Shown piece by piece: positions 55,559-64,000 of a stretch of 64,000 bases of DNA. How positions within the stretch are numbered: position 1 is the first letter of the stretch; the number at the start of each line of letters is the position of its first letter. The notes beneath the pieces are model-generated. The model worked only from the letters and a program-made list of their open reading frames with translations. It did no database searches and was not told the origin of the DNA. Position numbers and translations under genes: made by a program. Where the stretch lies: assembly GCF_017743935.1 (NCBI RefSeq), contig NZ_JAGHRE010000005.1:186001-250000 (forward strand), in the 5' to 3' direction. The DNA is from Tropicibacter sp. R16_0 (GTDB taxonomy: Bacteria; Pseudomonadota; Alphaproteobacteria; Rhodobacterales; Rhodobacteraceae).

Positions 55559-58138
55559 CTAAAACCGCTCGAGCAGACGTTTGAGGTATTCCAGTTCAGC
55601 CTCGGGCCGTTCCCCTTCGCCCGCGCGGCGGCGGATTTCGTCCAACAGCTCGCGCGCACGGCGATAAACATCGTCACCTTGCAACAGGTTCTCGTCGCTG
55701 GAGATCGAACCGGTCGAACCCTGCTGACGGCCCAGGGGATCACGGTTCTGGGCGCGCATGTCGCCCTCTTCACTTCCCTGCCCCGGTTGCGATTGGTTCT
55801 GTTGCGCCATGGCCTCTCCCAGCGAACGCATGCCCTCGCGCAGGGCCTCCATCGCTTCGGACTGTTGGTCGATGGCTTCGGCCATGTCGTTCTGGCGCAA
55901 AGCATCTTCGGCGTTTTCCATCGCCTCGCCCGCACGACCCAATGACTCGCGCGCAGCGTCACCTTCGGGTGTGCCTGCGCCCGGCAGGTTTTGTTGCTGG
56001 CGCCGCAGCTCTTCGCGCAGCGCTTGCTGGCGATCTGCCAGCGTGCCTTGGTCTCCAGCACCAGGTTGTCCCTGTTGCGCTTGCCGGTCACCACTGCCTT
56101 GGCCCTGACCCTGCTGGCCTTCATGGCTTTGGCCGCGACCTTGCCCGCCATTGCGACCTTCGTTCTGTTGGCTCTGACCGGTCTGACCGCCCTGATTGAA
56201 CTGCTCCTGCAAGTCGCGGAAAGCCTGATCGCTGAGCCCCTGCTGATTGCGAAGGGTTTCAGCCAAGCCTTCCATCGCTTGCTGTCCCTCGGACTGGCCC
56301 TGACCCTGTTGGCCCTGGGCCATCTGCATGTTTTCCATCATCTCTTGGAACTCACGCAGGGCCTGTTCGGCCTCGGCCATGCGGCCCTGCTCCATCAGCT
56401 CCTGGATCCGGTCCATCATGCGCTGCAGGTCGTCCTGATTCATCGTCATCTGATTTTCGGACTGCTGCTGACCTTGCTGGCTTTGCTGCCCTTCGTTTTG
56501 AGCCTGGCGTTGGAGCTGCCGCAGGTAGTCCTCGGTCGCGTCGCGCAGCTCTTGCATCAATTCGGCAATTTCCTGATCCGAGGCGCCGTTCTTCATCGCT
56601 TCGGCCAGCCGCTCACGGGCCTCGCGCAGACGCTCCAATGCATCACCAAGGGTGCCGTCCTCGATCATCACGGCCACGTCCCACAGGGATTGCGCGATCT
56701 CATCACGCTGTTCGGGGCGCAGGCCAAACTCGGTGAACGTCTCGAGTCGCCGCAAGGTGAACCGCAGTCGGAGATAGACGGTTTCCGAGCGGAACACATC
56801 CTGGGGCCGGTGCGAGATGGCGCGTATGATCTGCGAGACGCGTTTGGCGTTGTCGCGGGTCCAAAGCAGATCGCGACGCTGTTCGATGATTGCCGCCGCC
56901 AACGGATCAAAGAAACGCCGTCCCGGCAGTGACGCCCCATAGGGCATTGCCTCGCCCATGTTGCCCTTGGCATCATCGGCCATCAACGTGATCTTCACCG
57001 GCAAGTTGGACCAGGGATGGGTCGAAAAGTCTTCGATGAAGTCCTCGGTGAACATGCGCCTATCGCCCGCAATGGGCATGGGCAGATCCACAACCAACGC
57101 CTCACGCGGTTCAGGGTCTGCGGTCAAGCCATAGCGGCGGTCTACACCTGCCAGATCCAGCTCGATGCGCGCCGTGCCCGAGGTCACGCCGTAATCATCG
57201 CTTGCCGTAAACGGCAGGCTCATTTGACCACCTGCTTGCGCCTCGATCACGCCCGCCACCGATATTTGCGGGGCCTCATCACGGACGATATCGACCGTCC
57301 AGGCTTTGCCGCCAGGGCCGTCGATCTGCACAGAACCGGATTGGGCAACGATCAGGTCGTGGGACGTTGCTTGGGTTTCCGCCTGGGTTTCGTCCGCGAC
57401 CGGGGTGCCGGTCACCGTCTCTGTCAGCCCAAGCGCGCCGACCTCGCCATAAAAGCGCAGGGTGATCCGGCTGCCTTCTGGAACTTGCAGCGTCTCTTGG
57501 TCCAGATCATTCAGGTAAAGCGACGGCAGACCCGTGTAGCGCGGCGGTTCGACCCACCCTTCCCACGAAGGGCCATTGGCCAAGGCGTCGCCACCCGGCG
57601 TCAATTCGGTCACCGATTTCACATGCCAGATCGAGCCAAAGAGCGCCCCCACCGTCACCAACAGCAAAGCAGCATAACGCAATGCAAAAGGATCGCGGTC
57701 GGCCAACCTTAGGTTCGGTTTCACCGGCTCGGCCTGAGCCGCACGGTCGGACATGCGTTTCTGATGCGCTTGCCACAACGCCACCGAGGCAGGGTCAGAG
57801 GCACCGATTGTCTGCGCATCCGTCAGCGCCTGAATGGGTCGCCCCGGCAGCGAGGCATCAAGGCGCGCCAAAGCGTCCTGTCGCGATGGCCACTGGAACC
57901 GGCGTGCGCCCCAGACCAAGGCGACCAAAGCGGCGGTTCCCGTGACAAGGGCCGCCGTCCAGACACTTTCGACCGCGACCATATCGTGCAGACCCAGCAA
58001 GAGGGCCGCCAGTGCAGTCATGATTATGGAAAAGAGCGGCCAGAACGCCCGCAGAACCTGTTCGGCAATCATGCCCATATGCGTTGCCAGCAGGGACAAA
58101 CGCGGGATAGGCAGATGCACGGGCGGTTTGGCGGTCAA
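55559..58138 (-). CDS. TIGR02302/DUF4175 family membrane protein
   Basis: An 859-residue protein with two N-terminal transmembrane segments (about 31-50, 60-76), a third near 175-195, a central beta-rich region and a C-terminal Gln/Gly/Glu-rich low-complexity part (about 600-760). This fits the TIGR02302 family of unknown function. It is encoded 33 bp downstream of lysA on the same strand. Confidence 0.87.
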   Translation of the reverse strand: MTAKPPVHLPIPRLSLLATHMGMIAEQVLRAFWPLFSIIMTALAALLLGLHDMVAVESVWTAALVTGTAALVALVWGARRFQWPSRQDALARLDASLPGRPIQALTDAQTIGASDPASVALWQAHQKRMSDRAAQAEPVKPNLRLADRDPFALRYAALLLVTVGALFGSIWHVKSVTELTPGGDALANGPSWEGWVEPPRYTGLPSLYLNDLDQETLQVPEGSRITLRFYGEVGALGLTETVTGTPVADETQAETQATSHDLIVAQSGSVQIDGPGGKAWTVDIVRDEAPQISVAGVIEAQAGGQMSLPFTASDDYGVTSGTARIELDLAGVDRRYGLTADPEPREALVVDLPMPIAGDRRMFTEDFIEDFSTHPWSNLPVKITLMADDAKGNMGEAMPYGASLPGRRFFDPLAAAIIEQRRDLLWTRDNAKRVSQIIRAISHRPQDVFRSETVYLRLRFTLRRLETFTEFGLRPEQRDEIAQSLWDVAVMIEDGTLGDALERLREARERLAEAMKNGASDQEIAELMQELRDATEDYLRQLQRQAQNEGQQSQQGQQQSENQMTMNQDDLQRMMDRIQELMEQGRMAEAEQALREFQEMMENMQMAQGQQGQGQSEGQQAMEGLAETLRNQQGLSDQAFRDLQEQFNQGGQTGQSQQNEGRNGGQGRGQSHEGQQGQGQGSGDRQAQQGQPGAGDQGTLADRQQALREELRRQQQNLPGAGTPEGDAARESLGRAGEAMENAEDALRQNDMAEAIDQQSEAMEALREGMRSLGEAMAQQNQSQPGQGSEEGDMRAQNRDPLGRQQGSTGSISSDENLLQGDDVYRRARELLDEIRRRAGEGERPEAELEYLKRLLERF

Positions 58139-58171
58139 CAGATCACTCCTAACGGCCCGCGCAGGTTTGCG

Positions 58172-59437
58172 TCAGAGCCACTCAGGTATGGTATCGCGGT
58201 TTATGATTTCGTCAAAGGTTGGACGTGGGCGAATAACCGCGAATTGATCACCATTCACCAAAACTTCCGGAATCAGAGGGCGGGTGTTGTATTCGCTGGA
58301 CATCACCGCGCCATAAGCTCCGGCACTGCGAAACGCGATCAGATCGCCCGATTTGAGCGGCGGCATGTTGCGCTGCTTGGCGAATGTATCACCGGATTCG
58401 CAAACAGGGCCGACGATGTCATAGGGCTGCATCTCGGTTCCCGGCGCGGGTTCCTTGACCGCCACGATGTCATGGTGCGCCTCATACATGGCGGGGCGGA
58501 TCAGGTCGTTCATGGCCGCGTCCACGATCAGAAAGTCACGGCCCTCGCCCGACTTCACATAAATCACGTCCGACACCAGCAAACCGGCGTTGCCCGCAAT
58601 CAGGCGGCCCGGTTCAATCTCGATCTCGCAGCCCAGATGGCCCAAGGTATCCTTGATCAACTTGCCGTATTCCACCGGCAGCGGCGGCGCCTCGTTCGAG
58701 CGGGTGTAGGGGATGCCCAAACCGCCCCCCAGATCGAGTCGACGAATGTTGTGCCCCTCGCTGCGCAGCTGTTCGGTCAGTTCGGCCACTTTCTCGTACG
58801 CCAGCTTGAACGGCTCCAACTCGGTCAGCTGCGAGCCAATGTGGACGTCAATGCCAATCACCTCAAGCCCCGGCAGTGAGGCGGCATGGGCATAAACCTC
58901 GGACGCGCGCGAGATCGGGATGCCGAACTTGTTCTCGGACTTGCCGGTTGCAATCTTGGCATGGGTTTTGGCGTCAACGTCCGGGTTCACCCGCACGGTG
59001 ATCGGGGCCACGACGCCCAGATCCAGCGCAACGGCGTTGATCACTTCCATCTCGGGCTCAGATTCGACGTTGAACTGGCGGATGCCCTCGCTCAAGGCGG
59101 TGCGGATCTCCTGCGCCGTTTTGCCGACGCCCGAAAAGACGATCTTTTCGCCCGGCACGCCTGCGGCGCGGGCGCGGCGGTATTCGCCCTCGGACACCAC
59201 ATCCATCCCTGCTCCAGCTTGCGCCAGCGTGCGGAGGATCGCCTGGTTGCTGGCGGCCTTCATCGCGTAACAGACAAGATGCTCTGTTCCCTCCAGCGCA
59301 TCATCGAACAGCTGGAAATGACGCAGCAGGGTAGCCGTCGAATAGACATAGAACGGGGTCCCGACGCTGGCGGCGATTTCGGAAACCGGAACATCCTCGG
59401 CGTAGAGCGCGCCGTCGCGGTAGAGAAAGTGATCCAT
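58172..59437 (-). CDS. lysA: Diaminopimelate decarboxylase
   Basis: A 421-residue PLP enzyme making lysine from meso-diaminopimelate. PLP Lys is in VCYAMKAASN (about residue 60), the glycine-rich site in LDLGGGLGIPY, and the active-site Cys in GPVCESGDTF. Complete. It follows two small lipoprotein genes and argH on the same strand. Confidence 0.96.
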   Translation of the reverse strand: MDHFLYRDGALYAEDVPVSEIAASVGTPFYVYSTATLLRHFQLFDDALEGTEHLVCYAMKAASNQAILRTLAQAGAGMDVVSEGEYRRARAAGVPGEKIVFSGVGKTAQEIRTALSEGIRQFNVESEPEMEVINAVALDLGVVAPITVRVNPDVDAKTHAKIATGKSENKFGIPISRASEVYAHAASLPGLEVIGIDVHIGSQLTELEPFKLAYEKVAELTEQLRSEGHNIRRLDLGGGLGIPYTRSNEAPPLPVEYGKLIKDTLGHLGCEIEIEPGRLIAGNAGLLVSDVIYVKSGEGRDFLIVDAAMNDLIRPAMYEAHHDIVAVKEPAPGTEMQPYDIVGPVCESGDTFAKQRNMPPLKSGDLIAFRSAGAYGAVMSSEYNTRPLIPEVLVNGDQFAVIRPRPTFDEIINRDTIPEWL

Positions 59438-59525
59438 GGGATCGCGCTTAAACCGAAAGCGGCCACGGGATCAATTGATTTCCCTGCAATTCGTTCCGTG
59501 TTGTTTCGAGATACCTTTGACGTGC

Positions 59526-59684
59526 TCAGAAGGAATGCGAAACGCCAATTCGGGCGCTGCCAGATACAGAGATACCTGATTTGGCGGGATCGGATGTCGA
59601 TTGCACGTTGTTGCTGCGGCTTTGGTCACAGGCTGACACAAGAACAAATGACAGGACGAGAGCCGGAACTTTCAGGTGTTTCAC
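59526..59684 (-). CDS. Tiny lipoprotein (52 residues, GTG start)
   Basis: A short gene translated from GTG 59684, immediately after the stop of the previous lipoprotein. The protein starts MKHLKVPALVLSFVLVSACD, a lipoprotein signal with lipobox VSAC, then a polar Ser/Asn/Gln stretch and the end SGSARIGVSHSF. The end resembles the Gly/Val-rich end of its neighbour. I checked the frame base by base. A second small lipoprotein downstream of argH, likely an outer-membrane or periplasmic peptide of unknown role. Confidence 0.7.
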   Translation of the reverse strand: MKHLKVPALVLSFVLVSACDQSRSNNVQSTSDPAKSGISVSGSARIGVSHSF

Positions 59685-59867
59685 TTAGAAACCCAAGTAC
59701 AGGTTGAACGGGCCACGATGCAGACCAACGCTGCCTCCGACATAGCTGCTGCTGCCCCCAACGCCGACATGGGCATTGAGGGATGGTTGCACGGGCTCGC
59801 CATCCGCACCGCAACTCGCCAGAACTGCAAGGCAGGCAAGGAAAAGTGAGGTGCGGATCAAGGTCAT
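59685..59867 (-). CDS. Small lipoprotein next to argH
   Basis: A 60-residue lipoprotein, [19 protein letters not shown] with lipobox LASC, then a Gly/Ser/Val-rich mature part ([20 protein letters not shown]). ATGA overlap with the argH stop, and it is followed directly by a second lipoprotein start. Related small lipoproteins between argH and lysA occur in Rhodobacteraceae. Function unknown. Confidence 0.8.
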   Translation of the reverse strand: MTLIRTSLFLACLAVLASCGADGEPVQPSLNAHVGVGGSSSYVGGSVGLHRGPFNLYLGF

Positions 59868-61255
59868 GACAGGGTCGCTTTCCAACGTTCAATCTGGGCG
59901 CGCACCTGTTTCGGCGCGGTGCCACCATACGACATGCGCGAGTTTACCGAATTGTCGACACCAAGAACACCAAATACGTCCTCGGTAATCTCGGCATGCA
60001 CGGATTGCATGTCTTCCAGGGTCAAATCCGGCAGGTCGCAGCCCTTGGATTCGGCCATGGCCACCAGCGATCCGGTGACGTGGTGAGCATCGCGGAACGG
60101 CAGCCCCAGAACACGAACCAGCCAGTCGGCCAGATCGGTCGCTGTCGAAAAGCCCGAGCCTGCAGCGGCGGCCAGGCTCTCGCGGTTGGCGGTCATGTCC
60201 TTGACCATGCCTTCCATCGCCGCCAGCGCCAGCATCCAGTTGTCGGCAGCGTCAAAGACCTGCTCCTTATCTTCCTGCATGTCCTTGGAATAGGCCAGCG
60301 GAAGCCCTTTCATCACTATCATCAGCGCAGTGTTGGCGCCATAGATGCGGCCCACCTTGGCGCGGATCAGTTCCGCCGCGTCGGGGTTCTTCTTTTGCGG
60401 CATGATCGACGATCCGGTCGAAAAGCGATCCGACAGGGTAACGAACCGGAACTGGGCAGAGGACCAGATCACCAGCTCTTCGGCAAAGCGGCTGAGGTGC
60501 ACCGCGCAGATCGAAGCGGTCGACAGGAACTCGAGCGCGAAGTCACGGTCAGATACGGCGTCCAGCGAGTTGGCGGCGGGGCGGTCAAAGCCCAGCGCCT
60601 CGGCGGTCATATGCCGGTCGATGGGGAAGGAGGTGCCCGCCAGCGCCGCCGCACCCAAGGGCGATTCGTTCATCCGGGCGCGTGCATCGCGCACCCGGGA
60701 CAGATCACGGCCAAACATCTCGACATAGGCCATCATGTGGTGGCCCCATGTGACAGGCTGCGCGGTTTGCAGGTGTGTGAAGCCGGGCATCACCCAATCA
60801 GCCCCCGCCTCGGCCTGCGCCAAAAGCGCGCGGATCAGGGCCAAGAGGCCGGTTTCGGCGGCGTCTAACTGGTCGCGAACCCAGAGTTTGAAATCCGTCG
60901 CAACCTGGTCATTTCGGCTGCGGCCAGTGTGCAAACGGCCTGCAGGCTCGCCGATCACCTCTTTCAGTCGCGCCTCGACGTTCATGTGGATGTCTTCCAG
61001 CGCGGTCGAAAATGCAAATGTCCCGCCCTCGATCTCTGACAATACGGTGAGCAGCCCTTCACGAATGGCCTCGGCATCACTATCCGTTATCACGCCTGTT
61101 GCGGCCAACATCGCCGCGTGGGCCCGCGAGCCAGCAATGTCTTGGGCTGCCATCCGCTGATCGTACCCGATCGAGGCGTTGATCGCCTCCATGATCGCGT
61201 CCGGTCCGGCGGCAAAGCGGCCGCCCCACATCTGGTTCGAGGTCTTGTCGGTCAT
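59864..61255 (-). CDS. argH: Argininosuccinate lyase
   Basis: A 463-residue fumarase/aspartase-family enzyme that splits argininosuccinate into arginine and fumarate. Start [19 protein letters not shown] and the signature [16 protein letters not shown]. Its start is only 22 bp from the divergent TlpA-like gene, so the two promoters must overlap coding sequence. It leads the argH-lipoprotein-lipoprotein-lysA run. Confidence 0.96.
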   Translation of the reverse strand: MTDKTSNQMWGGRFAAGPDAIMEAINASIGYDQRMAAQDIAGSRAHAAMLAATGVITDSDAEAIREGLLTVLSEIEGGTFAFSTALEDIHMNVEARLKEVIGEPAGRLHTGRSRNDQVATDFKLWVRDQLDAAETGLLALIRALLAQAEAGADWVMPGFTHLQTAQPVTWGHHMMAYVEMFGRDLSRVRDARARMNESPLGAAALAGTSFPIDRHMTAEALGFDRPAANSLDAVSDRDFALEFLSTASICAVHLSRFAEELVIWSSAQFRFVTLSDRFSTGSSIMPQKKNPDAAELIRAKVGRIYGANTALMIVMKGLPLAYSKDMQEDKEQVFDAADNWMLALAAMEGMVKDMTANRESLAAAAGSGFSTATDLADWLVRVLGLPFRDAHHVTGSLVAMAESKGCDLPDLTLEDMQSVHAEITEDVFGVLGVDNSVNSRMSYGGTAPKQVRAQIERWKATLS

Positions 61256-61277
61256 CTGGAAACCCTTCGGAGGGGAT

Positions 61278-61847
61278 ATGAAGAAACTGTTGCTGGCCCT
61301 CGTCTATACCGCCCTTGCCGTGGGCGCAAATCCATCCGGCGTCATCGCCGCCGATCTGGATCGGCCCGCGCTTGAGGCCTTGCGCGAAGGGAGCATGAAA
61401 AAGCTCGTCATCCTGCCCAATCCCCTGCCCGTCTCGGACAAAGCCTTTGACCTTGAAGACGACGGAGGCCAAAAAACGCTGGCCGACTACAAGGGCAAAT
61501 ATGTGCTGGTGAACTTTTGGGCCACATGGTGTGCCCCCTGCCGCAAGGAAATGCCGCAGTTCTCGGAGTTGCAGGCCGAATTTGGCGGTGATGACTTTGA
61601 AGTGCTGACCATTGCCACGGGGCGCAACTCTCCGGCCGGGATTCAAAAGTTCTTTGACGATATCGAGGTCACCAACCTGCCACGTCATCAGGATCTGGGG
61701 ATGACCCTGTCGCGCGAAATGCGGGTGTTGGGTTTGCCCGTGACGGTGCTCCTGAACCCCGAAGGTCAGGAAATCGCGCGTATGCTGGGCGATGCCGAGT
61801 GGAATTCGGACAGCGCCAAGGCGATCATCACTGCCTTGCTGAACTAA
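61278..61847 (+). CDS. TlpA-like thiol:disulfide reductase
   Basis: A 189-residue exported thioredoxin-fold protein. Signal peptide [18 protein letters not shown]..., then the redox motif [16 protein letters not shown] and the cis-Pro [10 protein letters not shown]. It likely reduces periplasmic disulfides, for example in cytochrome maturation, though no partner is nearby. CGGAGGGG precedes the ATG. A strong terminator follows. Confidence 0.92.
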   Translation: MKKLLLALVYTALAVGANPSGVIAADLDRPALEALREGSMKKLVILPNPLPVSDKAFDLEDDGGQKTLADYKGKYVLVNFWATWCAPCRKEMPQFSELQAEFGGDDFEVLTIATGRNSPAGIQKFFDDIEVTNLPRHQDLGMTLSREMRVLGLPVTVLLNPEGQEIARMLGDAEWNSDSAKAIITALLN

Positions 61848-61891
61848 TCAGCAAATCCTTTAGAAGAACGCGAGCATTCCGTGTATGATGT

Positions 61892-61928
61892 TGTCGGCGC
61901 CCATGCCATTTCGGGCGCCGACACATTT
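61892..61928 (+). terminator. Intrinsic terminator after tlpA-like gene
   Basis: A perfect 11-bp stem, TGTCGGCGCCC (61892-61902) and GGGCGCCGACA (61913-61923), with a 10-nt loop, followed by CATTTTC. Confidence 0.82.
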
Positions 61929-61944
61929 TCGAAAGGATAGCTTG

Positions 61945-62310
61945 ATGCGACATTTTTCCATCGCGACACTGACCACAATTGCACTTGCCTCGCCGACCCT
62001 GGCAGCCGCGGAATTCAAGCCGATAAAGAAAGAAAAGCAATTCAGATCCCAGATCGTGGATCGCAAACTGACGGATGCGAACGGGAACTGGACCATCATC
62101 AAATCGGACGGCACCCAATCCGGCAACTTCAACGGCAAAGCATATGTCGGCGCGTGGAAATGGAACGGCCGTTACTGGTGCCGGAACGGCAAGATTGGCG
62201 GTCAGGAATTGGGCACCAACTGCCAGCTTGTCGAGATCGACGGCACCTCCACCCGGTTCACCCGCGACAAGGGCAAAGGCAAGTCTGGCGGAACGTACAC
62301 CATCAACTGA
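61945..62310 (+). CDS. Small exported protein of unknown function
   Basis: A 121-residue protein with a signal peptide (MRHFSIATLTTIALASPTLA) and a mature part with a beta-strand-rich WTIIKSDGTQSGNF and WKWNGRYWCRNG stretch, two Cys, and a Lys/Gly-rich end. ATG 61945 follows AAGGATAG. No family recognised. Confidence 0.78.
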   Translation: MRHFSIATLTTIALASPTLAAAEFKPIKKEKQFRSQIVDRKLTDANGNWTIIKSDGTQSGNFNGKAYVGAWKWNGRYWCRNGKIGGQELGTNCQLVEIDGTSTRFTRDKGKGKSGGTYTIN

Positions 62311-62397
62311 GCATTTGCGCCCCTCCTTGTGATACACTGAGCCATGATCTTTGCCTTGCAAGGGTCATGGGACGCGGACAACACAAAGGAGAGAGCC

Positions 62398-62727
62398 ATG
62401 AAACCCGTGGTACTTCTGATTGGTCGGCTGCCTCAGGTGATTGGCAACGTCGCCCAACAACTGCAACACCTGCCCATCGAATGGCTGGGGGCCCATGATC
62501 AGGCCGAAGTCATTCACCAGCTTGATGCCGAACCTCGGATCACCTGCGTCGTCATGGGCGCAGGATTGGACGATTCCATTCGCGGCGCGTTGATCGGTGT
62601 GATCGCCAGCCGACGTCCGGACGTGTCCATCCACCTCAAGGATCGCAGATCCGGTTCTGCGGGGTTAGTGCCTTTTGTCGAACGTGTGGTGCAGCCCATG
62701 GTTCTGGAGCAGCTGCAACCCGGCTGA
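62398..62727 (+). CDS. Small cytoplasmic protein with receiver-like fold
   Basis: A 109-residue protein whose alternating strands and helices (VVLLIGRLPQVIGNVAQQL, then TCVVMGAGLDDSIR, then DVSIHLKDRRSG) recall a response-regulator receiver fold, but the phospho-acceptor Asp is not clear. AAAGGAG precedes the start. Function unknown. Confidence 0.68.
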   Translation: MKPVVLLIGRLPQVIGNVAQQLQHLPIEWLGAHDQAEVIHQLDAEPRITCVVMGAGLDDSIRGALIGVIASRRPDVSIHLKDRRSGSAGLVPFVERVVQPMVLEQLQPG

Positions 62728-62788
62728 CGCGACGCCACCTTTGACAGCGCCCTCCAGCTTGCGCACATTTTGGTGCGAGGGAGGACCC

Positions 62789-63175
62789 ATGCCACTTGAT
62801 ATTCTGCTGATCCTTGTGGTCGTCGGCATCGCATCCATCGCGGTCTTGCTGCATCTCAGCGGCCGGTCCAAGCGTGCGTATTTGACGCCAGAAAGCGCGC
62901 GAGTGGCTTGGGTCAGGCATTTCCCCGACGATCAGGTCACAGGCGTGATCGCAGCCAAGGATGGGCATGCGGCGTTGGTGTCGACCTCGGCCGGGATGGG
63001 CCTCATCTGGTCCTTTGGGGCGGACACCGTGGCGCGCCACCTGACCCAGGTCGAGCTGGATGACACGGCCCGCGGCCTGCGTTTCAAGTTCCATGATTTC
63101 ACGGCCCCCAGCGTCCGCGTGGCGTTGGCCCCCGAAGAACGCCAGCTGTGGCGCAACACGATACAGGCGACATGA
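62789..63175 (+). CDS. Small membrane-anchored protein of unknown function
   Basis: A 128-residue protein with one N-terminal transmembrane segment (MPLDILLILVVVGIASIAVL) and a cytoplasmic part. GAGGGAGG precedes the start. Its stop overlaps the sterol-desaturase-family start (ATGA), so the two are coupled and may work together. Confidence 0.78.
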   Translation: MPLDILLILVVVGIASIAVLLHLSGRSKRAYLTPESARVAWVRHFPDDQVTGVIAAKDGHAALVSTSAGMGLIWSFGADTVARHLTQVELDDTARGLRFKFHDFTAPSVRVALAPEERQLWRNTIQAT

Positions 63176-64000
63176 CAGACACTCTTTCTTTTCCGGACCC
63201 AACCCAACTGGCGGTACCTTTCTTTGTCGCTGCCATTCTGGCCGAGTTCATCTGGATCGCGGTCAAGGGCAAAGGCGGCAGGTACGAGACACGTGACGCC
63301 GTGACCTCGCTGATCATGGGGGCGGGCAGCGTGGCGTCTGGTCTGCTGTTGGGGTTCATCGCCTATGGGTTCTTCATGGTTCTGTGGACCATAACGCCAT
63401 TGGATCTGGGAACGTCCGTTGGCGTCTTCATCTTGTGCTTTGTGCTGGACGATCTGCGGTATTACTGGGTGCATCGTTTCGGCCATCGCATCCGCTGGGT
63501 CTGGGCCAGCCATGTGAACCACCATTCCAGCCAGCACTACAACCTGACCACGGCGCTGCGGCAAACATGGACCGGGACCTTCACCTTCATGATGATCGTG
63601 CGGGCGCCCCTGATCCTTTTGGGGTTCCATCCGGCGATTGTGCTGTTCTGCGGCGGTCTGAACCTGATTTATCAGTTCTGGATTCACACCGAAGCCATCG
63701 GCAAGATGCCCCGCTGGTTCGAAGCCATCATGAACACGCCCAGCCACCACCGCGTCCATCATGGCCGCAACCCCCGCTACCTGGATTGCAACTATGCCGG
63801 GGTCTTCATCATCTGGGACAAGATGTTCGGCACATTTGTGCCGGAACAGGACAACGAAAAGGTGGATTATGGCCTGGTGCACAACCTAGGCAGCTTTAAC
63901 CCGCTGAGGGTTGCCTTTCATGAATGGATCGGCATTTTCCAAGATGTGATCCAGCCCGGCCTGACACTGCGCCAGCGCTTGAGCTATGCCTTTGGACCGC
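63172..64000 (+). CDS. Sterol desaturase (fatty acid hydroxylase) family protein, 3' truncated
   Basis: At least 276 codons; the frame runs off the window. Several membrane segments and the family's histidine clusters HRFGH, HVNHH and HHRVHHG, which bind a di-iron centre, are present. Members hydroxylate or desaturate lipids. The last residues seen are in a C-terminal region, so little is missing. Coupled to the preceding small gene. Confidence 0.88.
   Translation, partial: MTDTLSFPDPTQLAVPFFVAAILAEFIWIAVKGKGGRYETRDAVTSLIMGAGSVASGLLLGFIAYGFFMVLWTITPLDLGTSVGVFILCFVLDDLRYYWVHRFGHRIRWVWASHVNHHSSQHYNLTTALRQTWTGTFTFMMIVRAPLILLGFHPAIVLFCGGLNLIYQFWIHTEAIGKMPRWFEAIMNTPSHHRVHHGRNPRYLDCNYAGVFIIWDKMFGTFVPEQDNEKVDYGLVHNLGSFNPLRVAFHEWIGIFQDVIQPGLTLRQRLSYAFGP

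Overview
The window is a gene-dense, GC-rich (roughly 60% by eye) chromosomal segment from an alphaproteobacterium, most likely a marine Rhodobacteraceae (Roseobacter group). The basis is the crotonyl-CoA carboxylase/reductase and ethylmalonyl-CoA mutase pair, the mesaconyl-CoA hydratase/malyl-CoA thioesterase cluster beside the TCA operons, an acyl-homoserine lactone LuxI/LuxR pair, the DUF1737 and NnrU small genes beside mch, and the argH-lipoprotein-lysA order. I see no rRNA, tRNA, insertion sequence, phage or CRISPR array.

Layout. 1-4443: the end of trpS, a branched-chain aminotransferase, a universal stress protein, an HCCA-isomerase-like protein, an NfuA Fe-S carrier, a GFA-family protein, tsaB and rimI. 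4602-9307: a BMP-type (probably nucleoside) ABC importer. 9319-9387: a small cloverleaf-like inverted-repeat structure in front of a TauE/SafE permease and its TIGR02186 partner. 11112-15029 (minus strand): a quorum-sensing block of a small ORF, luxR and luxI, followed by a RecD-like helicase and an SDR. 15243-20146: ccr, a PlsB-like acyltransferase and ecm. 20254-23959: an H-NS-like protein, deoD, a DUF1989 protein, two small conserved-looking proteins and a ZIP-like transporter, interspersed with copies of a dispersed repeat. 24095-26251: a large RTX-like protein. 26296-29694: sdhCDAB. 30171-35461: mcl2, nnrU, DUF1737, mch, a histidine phosphatase, a DUF4344 peptidase, a GNAT protein and a DUF1194 protein. 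35778-39724: a secreted small protein, a GNAT protein, a second TauE-like permease, mdh and a glycosyltransferase. 40054-50280: sucC, an inserted unknown gene, sucD, DUF805, sucA, sucB, MAPEG, a small protein and lpd. 50301-54489: a TetR/NAD(P)H-oxidoreductase pair, a PPOX flavoprotein, plsC and ftsEX. 54673-64000: a zinc-ribbon membrane protein, a TIGR02302 protein, lysA, two tiny lipoproteins, argH, a TlpA-like protein, three small unknowns and a truncated sterol desaturase-family gene.

Together the central genes carry most of the oxidative TCA cycle (2-oxoglutarate dehydrogenase, succinyl-CoA synthetase, succinate dehydrogenase, malate dehydrogenase) and several steps of the ethylmalonyl-CoA pathway for C2 assimilation. 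The sdh and suc operons share a nearly identical paired palindrome (two TGTGATCACA-type sites exactly 21 bp apart), which suggests one regulator for both.

The observations most worth following are that shared operator, the unknown secreted-protein gene inserted between sucC and sucD, the dispersed GC-rich repeat family, the cloverleaf before tauE, the luxR-overlapping small ORF with an inverted repeat over its likely promoter, and small genes under 60 codons (22980-23138, 59526-59684) that routine calling could miss.
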